Below, in pieces: positions 1 through 12,312 of a stretch of DNA of 64,000 nucleotides; the first letter of the stretch is position 1; each line of letters starts with the position of its first letter. Below the pieces are notes generated by a model. It searched no databases, had not been told where the DNA came from, and saw only the letters and a list, made by a program, of their open reading frames with translations. Position numbers and translations under genes: made by a program. The stretch is from positions 38,681,722-38,745,721 of the forward strand of contig OY744607.1 in NCBI GenBank assembly GCA_963556255.1. The letters run 5' to 3'. The DNA is from Allolobophora icterica (taxonomy: Eukaryota > Annelida > Clitellata > Crassiclitellata > Lumbricidae).

Positions 1-221
1 AGTCTGCTAAGGTTACACCAATTCACGCTATGTACTCTGTACAAACTGTATTAGATTACACCACGAGACGCCATATTTAGGCTACATTTACATGATATTT
101 TACAGTTTACGTTGCGCTATGCCAAGCCGCCATAATATCTCCCGATGAGTTCATATCTAAGGATATCGCTTGTTCCAAAGATAACGGTGGCGTGTCAGTA
201 GATAAGATAATAATTATAATA

Positions 222-432
222 ATTATATTCTTTATTATTTCAAACCGACAGACGCAGTAAGATTATATTGAAACGTGAAAGTACAATCAATATCTTAATT
301 AAACACACTGTTTGGCAGCCATGCAAGGCGCCGCCCTAGAGGGAGTTTACGGGAGTCGATCCGCGTACCTTATGCTCTCCTGGCCATGAGTGTTACCACT
401 ACTCTATCCCCTCCCCAACGCTAGGATATGAG
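222..432 (-). repeat. tRNA-derived SINE, copy 1
   Basis: On the minus strand the head near 430 reads GGGATAGAGTAGTGGTAAC (A-box-like) and then GGATCGACTCCC (B-box-like). It ends with an AATAATAAAGAATATA tail. A second copy is at 30955-31150 on the plus strand; the two align over about 200 bp. Confidence 0.75.
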
Positions 433-485
433 TAGGTAAGATAACGGTAGTCGTTTCCCGATTTCTTTCTTTTTCTGCAGCTTCC

Positions 486-1010
486 ACCTTGGTACACGTA
501 TTTATTGTAAGTCGCTTGGATTACTGGTCTTCACTCTTTATTGAACTCCCTCAGGTCCGTCTTTGTTGTATGGTGAGGGTTTTGCAGACGGCTGCACGTT
601 TGGTTGAGGTATCTCCAAATATGTCCATGTTTTCGAGTTCATGAGAGATGTCCTTCACTGGGTTCCCGTCCAGCAGCTCATCCTTTACAGGGTCTCCTCA
701 TGGTCACCTTCGCGGGCAACGGTTTACCTTCGTGAGTTCTTTACTCTAACCTCTGCCTGTGCGGGGCGCAGATTCCTGTGCTCAGCCTCCCAGGGAGACT
801 TTGTTGCTCCTTACGCTCGTACTGCCATAGCACAGCGCATGGCATTCTCGGTGATTGGACCTGCCGTCTGGAACGATCTCCCTCTTGAGATTCGCTCTCT
901 TCCTAGGGATCACTCTGGTTCCTTTTATGGTCTTCTTAAGGCATTTCTCTTTGATCGGGCCTGGGTCGGGAAAGCCTCTGAGTAGATTCCTTGAATGGGC
1001 GCTATATAAA
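486..1010 (+). mobile_element. CR1/L2-like LINE 3' end, C-terminal RT with one frameshift
   Basis: Reads TLVHVFIVSRLDYW, then RVLQTAARLVEVSP, then after a shift near 637 MRDVLHWVPVQQLI and FSVIGPAVWNDLPLEIRSLP. This is collinear with the C-terminus of the LINE at 12379-13866. The 3' UTR ends GGGCGCTATATAAATCT and runs straight into GATA repeats. Confidence 0.88.
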
Positions 1011-1012
1011 TC

Positions 1013-1472
<460 letters not shown>

Positions 1473-1479
1473 AAGTCTA

Positions 1480-2055
1480 TAAGTAGGGCTATTTGATATT
1501 GCAACAGAGGTGTTTTTGCCACGCAAAACTGATGAAAATGAACATATTTTTCCTTTAACGCAATATCCTTCAAACTTCAGAGTTTTCCTATAATAGAGAA
1601 ATTCCGCAACGTCCGTCAAATGCGTCCATGCCAACGTCTGACGTCTCATTTTGCTTTGGCGTTCGTGCCAATCCCTTAGACGACATTCTACGCGTCTTTT
1701 GTCATTCAGAATTTATTGCATATATCAATCAACTTCTTCCGTTGCATTCTGCCAGAACGATCACTTTCCCTAAATTCTTCTGTGTATCTTTGTCGAGTCT
1801 TTCAAGAAACGCTAAGAGACCATTGAAAAGATGTTCATCCTTAACACTACAAAAGCAATCAATAATTCCTTAGCACGTAGAAATAGACTGTCAAAGCAGT
1901 CAGCTTTTCGCACATTAGGCCTATTCAGAAGACAATTTTCTGTGCACACACACATTAGCACATGCGGATAACCAATTTTATCATCCTTCCGTCTGTCCAT
2001 CTTTCTGACCTGTCAATCCTTCAACGTCTGTCTTTACCAACTGTTCGTAGGTTTT
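1480..2055. other. Unassigned sequence
   Basis: Short open frames only, with no family recognised and no clear repeat. Confidence 0.5.
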
Positions 2056-2365
2056 TCATCTTTTCATCCTTCTATTCGTCCTCTTTTCTTTTCATCCTTC
2101 TATTCGTCTTCTTTTCTTTTCATCCTTCTATTCGTCCTTTATTCATACTTCTATTCGTCCTTCTTTTATGTTCATCCTTATATTCGTCCTTTTTCATACT
2201 TCTATTCGTTCCCTTCTTTTCTTTTCATCCTTCTATTCTTCCTTCTTTTAGTCATTCTATTCGTCCCTCTTTTCGTCCTTCCATTCTTCATTTTGTCCTT
2301 CTATTCGTCGCATTTCTCGTTCTTCTTTTCGTCTTTCTTTCCTTCTTGTCATCCATCATTTCTTC
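2056..2365. repeat. Pyrimidine-rich minisatellite
   Basis: Degenerate repeats of TTCATCCTTCTATTCGTCC spaced about 24-30 bp. The Ser/Phe/Leu-rich open frame at 1962-2492 follows from this. Confidence 0.85.
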
Positions 2366-2499
2366 CTTCAATCAATCATACGAAGGCGCAGAATCTTTAC
2401 GTCCTGTTTCGGTTGTAGCCGTTATCTGGATTGACGGTGTTGTCGTTTGTGTCCTGATTAATTTTATCATCTTCTTGCAGCAGAAACAGTAACTAACCT

Positions 2500-3760
2500 C
2501 AGCCTCCCACTATTGGGTCATTGCAATCCGCATCTCATAATCATCAGTGGCGCATCCCTCTCCTGAGCGATGTTGTTTCCACAACTCTGCCAATCGACGC
2601 GGTCCTGAAGCTTGAGCTCGTGTCCAGGCTGCGTCTAGTCAGAAGTGCAGTTGGTGAAGATCCGCTTCCACCGTCCGGGTCCATGTGTGCCTTGGTCGTC
2701 CCTCTGGTCTCTTCCAGCTCCTTGGGAGAACGGAAACCAAGTCTAGGAGCTCCCTAACGTCGTCCTGCCTTCCATCACACCAACGTCGGGAGTCTTCTAG
2801 TTACGATCATCTCCGAGACCGGGGTTATGTCCCGTGCGCCTGAAAATGTCTGCTTTGGTGATTTGCGCGGTGTATGGAGGTTGCAAGGTTCTCCCTGGGC
2901 ACCACTGTTTGAAGGCCTCAGATACATCTTTGGGCCACAGTGATACATCTTTGGGCCACAGTGATACATCTTTGGGCCACAGTGATACATCTTTGGGCAC
3001 AGTGAGCGTCCGAGTCTCAGCCCCCACAGAGGAGCACAGGTAGCATGTAAGATGTAAACAGACAGATTTTCGGGACCTGTCGAACATTCGTAATCGAGAT
3101 TCCTCAGTTAGGGCGGTTCATGCAGTAAAGGACAATTGTTAATCGCCGTTGGACCTGATGTTCACTGTTGTCATTAGCTTCGACGTTCGACCAACAGTAG
3201 GTGAATCCTCCTACGAGTTCCACTTTGCTTCCTGCAATCTGCATGCGATCCAACATCGAAGGGGTCTCACCGTTGTCTTCGTCTTGGTTTTGGTCCAATT
3301 GATCTCCATTACAAATTGGTTTGCTTCCCTGTCCAGGATCTCCAGTTAGTAGACCAGGGTCTCCAGAATTTCGGCAAGAAGGGCCACAACTGTCGGGAAA
3401 ATCGAGATCTGTGAACATCTCCAATCTACGACAGTTTGCTTCTTCAGCTGATCCAATGGCGGCAAGGACAGGTCTGGGACAAGTTTGCAGCCCTGTCACA
3501 CTCCACTTTCCACGCTAAACCAATCTGAAGTCACGCCATCAGTATGTGCAGAGTTGGTGTAGAGCTCGGGAACTCCAAAAGAGAGGAACAATTTTCACAT
3601 AGCTTTGCGGTTCGCATAAATCAGACTTTAAGTCTACGTGGCAATCCACAACATAATTGTTGTGGTTGTCCCTTCTTGCTTGAAACAGTCTATACATCGT
3701 GTAAATACGATTGACAGTGGCTATACGAAGACTGTAGACCGAAGACTTGTCGCATCTGAG
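2500..3760 (-). pseudogene. RTE-like non-LTR retrotransposon RT relic
   Basis: On the minus strand, pieces in several frames line up in RT order: VVDCHVDLKS, then GVTSDWFSVESGV-QGC, then VALLAEILE, METTV-like KTKTKTTVRP, VELVGGFTYC with EHQVQRRLTI, and at the end RPRHTWTRTVEADLHQL. The motif around the catalytic FADD is destroyed by frameshifts and stops. A 21-bp tandem repeat lies inside. RTE-type assignment rests on the ESGVRQGC-like and RPRHTW-like motifs. Confidence 0.7.
2921..3002. repeat. 21-bp tandem repeat, four copies
   Basis: TGATACATCTTTGGGCCACAG repeated four times, the last copy one base shorter. It lies inside the RTE-like relic. Confidence 0.97.
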
Positions 3761-4339
3761 ATGTAGCAGGCGATCTTTGAGTTTCGCTAAGAGGAAAGCT
3801 ACAAAGATTTTTTCAGGATAGTAGATAACGCAGATCCTTGCCTGTTGCTGTTCATGGCTTGCTCTAGGGTCCCATAAATGACATCCTTGTCGGCGTCATA
3901 TCTCGGTCACGATGATCCGTATTTGGGACAAGTCAATTCACATTTGGGTCATGGCTATCCACATTTTTAGCCCATACACCGAACAAAACGACCATCCAGA
4001 AAAAGAGCGGAAAGGAGATTGTGTCAAAACGTTTCACGTCCAGCACATCGACCAAATTATTGACCACACTTGGTCTGGTACAGCCTTAGGAACCGCATAT
4101 ATATACACAGGCCACATCTATGTATGCATAAGCTTATGTCCTAGGCTTTAAATAAAGTCTGTTTCATTAGACAACCACTAATTGAAATGAAGGCATGCTT
4201 CAAAGTGACGCTGTAAATCTTGGCAGAGAGAAAGGATGCATCATTATGCCGAACGCAAGGGTGACATTATTGCGGGCTTATGCAACGTCCGGTCGCCGGT
4301 GATCGGAATGTGTCTGTGCCTGCTAGTCTGGCCACGATA

Positions 4340-5185
4340 GAGGACGGACGAACGGACAGACATACGGACGGATGGACGGACGGATAGATAGACGGACGGA
4401 AAGACGGACAGACGGACGGACAAATGGAAGGACGGACAGATGAAAGGACGGATAGACAGACCAACGGAAGGACGGATAGACGGAAGGACGGACAGACGGA
4501 CGGAAGGATTGACAGACGGACGGACGGACAAATGGAGGGACGGACAGATGGAACGGACGGATAGACATTAGACAGACCAACGGAAGGACGGATAGACGGA
4601 AGGACGGACAGATGAAAGGACGGATAGACAGACCAACGGAAGGACGGATAGACGGACGGAAGGATTGACAGACGGACAGACGGACAGACGGACGGAATGA
4701 CGGATAGACGGAAGGACGGACAGACGGACGGAAGGACGGATAGACATTAGACAGACCAACGGAAGGACGGATAGACGGAAGGACGGATAGACATTAGACA
4801 GACCAACGGAAGGACGGATAGACGGAAGGACGGACAGATGAAAGGACGGATAGACAGACCAACGGAAGGACGGATAGACGGACGGAAGGATTGACAGACG
4901 GACGGACGGACAGACGGACGGAATGACGGATAGACGGAAGGACGGACAGACGGACGGAAGGACGGATAGACATTAGACAGACCAACGGAAGGACGGATAG
5001 ACGGAAGGACGGATAGACATTAGACAGACCAACGGAAGGACGGATAGACGGAAGGACGGACAGACGGACGGAAGGATTGACAGACGGACGGACGGACAAA
5101 TGGAAGGACGGACAGATGGAACGGACGGATAGACAGACGGACGGAAGGACGAACAGGCGGACGGAAGGACGGACAGACGGATGAA
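4340..5185. repeat. GGAC/GGAT minisatellite with higher-order units
   Basis: Built from GGACGGACAGAC, GGAAGGACGGATAGAC and similar 4-bp-derived words. A longer unit starting ATAGACATTAGACAGACC recurs at about 4561, 4788 and 5013, giving units of about 226 bp. The Ser/Val/Arg/Pro frames on the minus strand are shadows. Confidence 0.95.
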
Positions 5186-5189
5186 CAAG

Positions 5190-5815
5190 AACGGCTGTAT
5201 CCGTAAGATTAAGGCAGAGACAGTGCCGAGCACCTATAAATTCTCTATATAGTCACTGGATTATTAGAACGCTCAACACAGCTTTGGCTCTTGGTGGGAA
5301 AAAGGTATTTATGTTTACTCGAGCGGAAGCACGGACAGACGGCCGGTCATTGTGGGGCTGCGCCTGCTGCACTTTGTCCGTATATATAGGGGAAGTGAAA
5401 TGCCAATTACATCAGGAGGAGTTATATTCACATGATGTCATCAGTCTCTGAATTGTAGAGTGTGTGAAATTATTAACCAACTGAAATTGATCTGACATAA
5501 CGATCTTAAACTTCGGCACCGATTAAATCATTTAAATATTGTCTTATAATATCTCTTTTTAGAGTCGGTTCCTTGATTTTCTTGTGTAGGACATTCTGGA
5601 ACTGAAGGTTTCCTTACATCAGATGGAGTAGGTCCAAAGGAATTCTTCAAGCAGTGTTAATTCCAGTGTGGTAGAAGCTCAGTTAAATCCAGCCTTTAGG
5701 TTCATCGTTAGATGTAGAACTCCGGGCAGATGTGGAGACCATTGCAACAATTCCTCGTATATATATACACTATAATTATATATATATATGTAATTATGTA
5801 TATATATATATTCAT
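5190..5815. other. Unassigned sequence
   Basis: AT-rich toward the 3' side, with a TATA-type microsatellite at 5757-5810. No gene seen. Confidence 0.5.
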
Positions 5816-5819
5816 TGAT

Positions 5820-5890
5820 TCATTTGAGCATTTATATAGCGCCCCTTCAAGGGAGCTACTCAGAGGCGCTCCAAACTCCAGCACGGACAA
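5820..5890 (-). repeat. LINE/SINE 3' tail fragment
   Basis: The minus strand reads GGAGCGCCTCTGAGTAGC, then GGGGCGCTATATAAATGC, as at the 3' end of the LINE at 12300-12375. Confidence 0.75.
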
Positions 5891-5939
5891 ACAGAGCAGT
5901 TTTTAACGCAGTAGTAGAAAGAGACTCAGATTGGATTTG

Positions 5940-7478
<1,539 letters not shown>

Positions 7479-7499
7479 TATATATATATATATATATAC

Positions 7500-8262
7500 A
7501 CATATGTATTAGAGTTGTGCCGAATATTCGATTCCTCAGTCCTTTCTGCGTCCTTATTAACGTTTGCGTTTGTCTCCTTCAAACGAATGCGCTCTGGATT
7601 TTAATTCGACATAGCGTCATGAGTTTCCATGGTGACCGCTTTAATCACCATTTCCGTTATCGTGGTCTTTAATTGAAACAATAAACTCTCTCTGCCACTT
7701 TCTATGTGCATTTAAGCTTACATTTAATTACTATGGTGCCGAATTATAATTATTATTCATAAAGGTGCCGTTCTAAACATATTAATTATTTGAATTGCAG
7801 AATAAACTACTTAGGCCCTAAATGATAAGCAAGTTATCTGAATGACGTGAAGCACTACAGTGGAATTAACTCTAACGCTTCTGGTTAATTTGAATATTCG
7901 TACCACAATATTGATCCGTACTTGCGATGCGGAATGTTCACTATTAATATAATATGCTCACTGTATATAATGTGCAAATGGCACCACTGTTCATATCGAG
8001 ATAAATCGCTTGGTATCGCTCATACTTCGTCAATATCGCAGCGAGTATTGCGGTAGTTTTATTTTAGTGGTGTCACTGGTGTATCGCCAATAGCTTTTAT
8101 CCCATAAATCAGCGGTGCTCTTTCCGTTGTGTAAGGTTTTCCATCCGTCTGTAGAATAAGCTGTGCTTCGCGAAGTTCTGTTGCCAGTGATTCGTGGCGA
8201 TTCTAGCTCTATTTAATATCTATGGTTTCGAAACTCCATTAATGTAACCAATGCATTCTTTC
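7500..8262. other. Unassigned sequence
   Basis: No coding or repeat signal recognised. Confidence 0.5.
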
Positions 8263-8264
8263 CT

Positions 8265-8316
<52 letters not shown>

Positions 8317-8318
8317 TT
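8260..8318. repeat. (CTTT)n microsatellite
   Basis: About 14 CTTT units. Confidence 0.97.
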
Positions 8319-8319
8319 A

Positions 8320-9340
8320 CTGAAGCTCATTTGCCTTACATAGAGTACAACGTTAGTTAACATCCTGCTAAACGTTTTTTGGCGTCCATCATTTCTGCAG
8401 GCCCGTGCTTATTGTCAAGGTCTGACTCACTCACAAACTTCTCAAACAATTTCAAGCTTTGAACTCACAACTTAAGAAAATTTCTAAAGCGTTATTTTAA
8501 AGCTAAGCGCAGAGCACAAGTTTATTCTCGAGCGCTACGCCATGTCATTAGGGTCGTCCAGAGATAAGAAGCGGAGGTAACAGTCCGGAATAACCTCTTT
8601 TCTTAATCTGTGAGTTCGTAGCTTGAAATTGGTTGGGAAGTTTGCAAGAGGTACGCCAAAGAAACGTTTAGCAGGGTGTTCCGATGCCTTTCAATTAGTC
8701 CTCGGAACCGCCGCCATCCGTCGCTAAGCCCTCAAGTCGAAACCAATCGCTAAGCTATCGACTGCTATCGACTTCGCTGAAGTTAATACTTTCTGCTTAT
8801 TGATTTAATCGAGGTATCCGAGTTTCGATTTTTGACGAAGACATCCGCAGCAGGACAGGAGCAACACTCGCTTATAATGTACGAGTCACAGTGCAGCAAA
8901 CTAACGGTCCAACAATAAGTCGATGTCAGGTCACCAGTTCTTTACTTAGTAACTGCCAGAGTGGTTTTTCTAACTTTGCATGATGTAATCGAAAGTGGCG
9001 TCTGTACAGTTGTCGCTAACTCATCAAGTCAGTCGATTATTCCTTAGCGACTGACTTCGATGACTATTTTCAATACGTCCATGTAGGTACTGCCAGTATA
9101 TGTATGACGAAATACTGGTATTGTATTGCCAGTACATTTATAATGAAATATTTGTATTGTCAATTTATAAGACTGCATCAGCAGTAGGCCTATTTGTATT
9201 GTCATATATATTTTCCAGTTTTGTTAACAGTCCTTATTAATGGATATATAAGTGCTTTGACTGTCCGGAGCCATTGTTCCAGCGAAGCTGAACAGAAATG
9301 TAACGTCCTGTCAAAGCAAATTGCAGCCATTAACCATCGA
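8320..9340. other. Unassigned sequence
   Basis: Single-copy-looking DNA without a recognisable gene. Short direct repeats around CAGTATATGTATGACGAAAT occur at 9093-9150. Confidence 0.45.
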
Positions 9341-9344
9341 CAGG

Positions 9345-10428
9345 GAACTGCAGCAGAAGCAGCAGCAGAAGCAGAAGCAGCAGCAGAAGCAGCAACAGAA
9401 GCAGCAGCAGAAGCAGCAACAGAAGCAGCAACAGAAGCAGCAGAAGCAGCGGCAGAAACAGGAGCAGCAGAACCAGCAACGGAAGCAGTAGCAGAAGCAA
9501 CAGAAGCAGTATCAGAAACAGCAGAAACAACAACAGAAGCAGGAGAATGAGCAATAGAAGCAGCAGAAGCAGAAGCAGCGGCAGAAGCAGCAGAAGCAGC
9601 ATCAACAGAAGCAGCAACAGAAACAACAAAAGTAGCAACAGAAGCGGCAGCTGTAACAAAAGCAATAGCAGTAGAAGCAGCAGCAGCAGCGGAAGCAGCA
9701 GCAGCGGAAGCAGCAGCAGAAGCGGAAGCAGCAGCGGAAGCAGCAGCAGAAATAGCAACAAAAGCAGCAACAGAAGCAACAGAAGCAGCAACAGAAGCAA
9801 CAGAAGCAGCAGCAGAAACAGCAGAAACAACAACAGAAGCAGCAGAAGGAGCAATAGAAGCAGCAGAAGCAACGGCAGAAGCAGCAGCAGAAGCAACAGC
9901 AGAAGCAGCAGAAGCAGCAGCAGAAACAGCAGAAACAGCAACAGAGGTAGCTGATGCAGCAGCTGAAGCAGCAGCAGAAGCAGCAGCAGCTGAAGCAGAT
10001 GCAGCAGCAGAAACAGCAGAAGCAGCAACAGAAGCAGCGGTAGCAGCAGCAGAAACAGCAGAAGCAGCAGCAGAAGCATCAGCAGCAACAAAAGCAGCAG
10101 AAGCAGCAGCAGCAACGGAGGCAACAGCAGAAGCAGCAGAAGCAGCATCAGAAGCAACAAAAGCAACAGAAGCAGCAGAAGCAGCAGCAGAAGTAGGAGC
10201 AGCGGCAGAAGCAGCAGCAGCAGAAGCAGCAGAAGCAGAAACAGCAACAGAGGTAGCTGAAGCAGCAGCTGAAGCAGCAACAGACGCAGCAGAAGCAGCA
10301 GCAACAGAAGCAGCAGACGCAGCAGCAACAGAAGCAGCAGAAGCAGCAACAGATACAGCAGCAGATACAGCAGCAGATACAGCAGCAGAAGCGACAACAG
10401 TTTCTGCTGATGCTTCTGCTGCTTCTGT
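9345..10428. repeat. GCA/GAA trinucleotide array
   Basis: About 1.08 kb of imperfect GCAGCAGAAGCAGCAACA-type repeats, nearly all in one trinucleotide phase. This gives a Leu-rich open frame of 355 codons on the minus strand and Ala/Glu/Ser frames on the plus strand. Neither has any non-repetitive sequence, so they are not called as genes. Confidence 0.93.
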
Positions 10429-10435
10429 TATAACA

Positions 10436-10680
10436 TATAAGTTTATCTTAACTTACCTTACAGAAACCTACTCTTCCCTACCTTACTTTATCTTAGATAA
10501 TCGAAGTTAAGCTCACCTTACCTTAGATCAGAAAGACAAAGCAAAGTTAGTACCTTACATTACTTTATACCTTACCTCATGGTCACCAAAGGCAACTTAA
10601 GGATAATACCTCACCTTACCATGTCTTGGCTAACCCAACTTGATCTAGGCTTACCTCACCCTGCTTTAATGCCTTTTCCT
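10436..10680. repeat. Degenerate CTTACCTTA-rich stretch
   Basis: Many imperfect CTTACCTTAC, TTACCTCACC and similar words; a decayed short tandem repeat. Confidence 0.6.
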
Positions 10681-10689
10681 TCGAACTTT

Positions 10690-11635
10690 TTCAGCTTATT
10701 AGGACGACGTCTGGCGCATCCAACACATCCGTAGACCTGTCTGCCATGAATTGTATGCTAATGTATTTATTCGGCTGTTCGCATCGGCGTCTTTTAGATT
10801 ATCTCGGCCCCTGTTGGCTGTCGAGTCCACTAACTTACGACCGATCGCGACCGTATGTAGGTCTCGCAGGAATTAACATCAATTCATGAACGCCACGCTT
10901 GGCCCCTCTGATCATTACCGCGCATATATAACGAACCTATAAGCAGCCGTGTTGTCAAATTCGTTCCGGACCGAAGACAGTTCCCACTCCGCCTACTTCT
11001 GGCACAGAATAACGAGGCGAATTTTAAAGTAGTCTGTTGCCTTGATAGAAATATTTTAAATGAAACAATATTTTAGTAATTCGAAATTAGAAGTCTAGAC
11101 AGTCACCCAAGCAATATGTAGGCCTACTTTTGTGCAGTTCTGATTGGGATCAAACATGAATTTGACGAACGAAACTACACAGAGGGTATCGACAGATCAG
11201 CTTATTAATACAAACAAACTTCGATGTACTGGTCACGTGAACCAATCACCACATATTTTCGGAACAGTTTTCGTCCGATTCTGATTCGTTTTCACACCCG
11301 CACATCGAGTGTCCCGTCAGCTGCCTGTGTGTCAGCACGGGGGGCGAAGACAGAGGGACAGCGGAACGGAAGGTCACATTGTCCTAATGAACGCCATGAA
11401 ATATTTACCCTCAGAAACCACGAACGCCGGAGACAGATGGACGGCGCCCTGACAGGAAGCACGTGACATAGAGCATATATGATGAACGGCGCTCATTAAC
11501 AAATCCAAGCAACACTCTATAACTGGGCATGTGCTATCAGCAGACTCTTCTGCGGATATATATACTTACATCTCGCCAAAGAAGCAATGTCGAAACAATA
11601 CTGATACTGCCCTCCTTCCAAAGTTCAGAAGTGCA
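10690..11635. other. Unassigned sequence
   Basis: One open frame of 80 codons (11224-11466) has no recognisable domain. Confidence 0.45.
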
Positions 11636-11639
11636 CACA

Positions 11640-11795
11640 CAATCATACGACAGAACATCGTTGGTGCTGGGACACTGTGAGTGAAGGACTTGCTCAAGGT
11701 CCCTACACAGTTACCGCCTAATTGGAGGTTCGAGCCCGCACTCCCCGAGTTACAAGGCCGAGAGGTCTAACCAATAGGCTACCGTGTCCCACAAG
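11640..11795 (-). repeat. tRNA-derived SINE head
   Basis: The minus strand reads GGTAGCCTATTGGTTAG (A-box-like), then GGGCTCGAACCTCC (B-box-like), then GACCTTGAGCAAGTCC, which also occurs in the SINE at 26265-26500. Confidence 0.7.
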
Positions 11796-11805
11796 CATCA
11801 AGCTA

Positions 11806-11980
11806 TGAAAGCAACAGCTCACTGACTTTAATGGTCATCATTGGCCACCTAAAGCAATCACTGCAGTGAAAAAGCCAACATGGACCATCTAAGCCTCCGC
11901 TGTTCACTAAAGTAATTTGTGATCTATAAAAGCCGTCAGTGACTGTCTAAAACTCAGCGGTAGCCAGGTTTTTATGGCTC
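11806..11980. repeat. Dispersed repeat, copy A
   Basis: Shares CACCTAAAGCAATCACTG, GTTCAC-AAAG-AATTTGTGA and AGCCGTCA in the same order and spacing with 17610-17800. Confidence 0.65.
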
Positions 11981-12254
11981 AATATATCTGTCTGACCACT
12001 ACAGCACTTACTTACTCTTTGGCTTAAAATAGAGTCACACAATTAATGTTGCCTCCCATTTTAAACCTTTTGCAATTACTCAGTCATGAGGCAGAATGTC
12101 TTCAGCTCTGATTTTGAATTCGCACTAAACTTCTTGCTAATATGTTACTAAACTTCTATCGATCCTCTTGAGACTATAGCGCAGTGCGAGAACTAAGTCT
12201 CACGATGCCCGATGAGGTAAGAACTCTTACAACAGATGCCAATTTGGCTCCAGT

Positions 12255-12312
12255 CCGTCTAGATTATCACTAGATTATCACTAGATCATCACTAGATTAT
12301 CACTAGCTTATC
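12255..12312. repeat. 11-bp repeat TAGATTATCAC
   Basis: Four to five copies of (C)TAGATTATCACTAG next to the 3' end of the LINE. Confidence 0.8.

Noticed and set aside
4244..5233. Ser/Val/Arg/Pro frames on the minus strand
   Set aside because: Translation of the GGAC minisatellite; no start context or domain.
9330..10397. 355-codon Leu-rich open frame (minus strand)
   Set aside because: Pure translation of the GCA/GAA array; no non-repeat residues apart from the first few and last few.
11224..11466. 80-codon frame
   Set aside because: No domain, no splice context, composition like neighbouring non-coding DNA.
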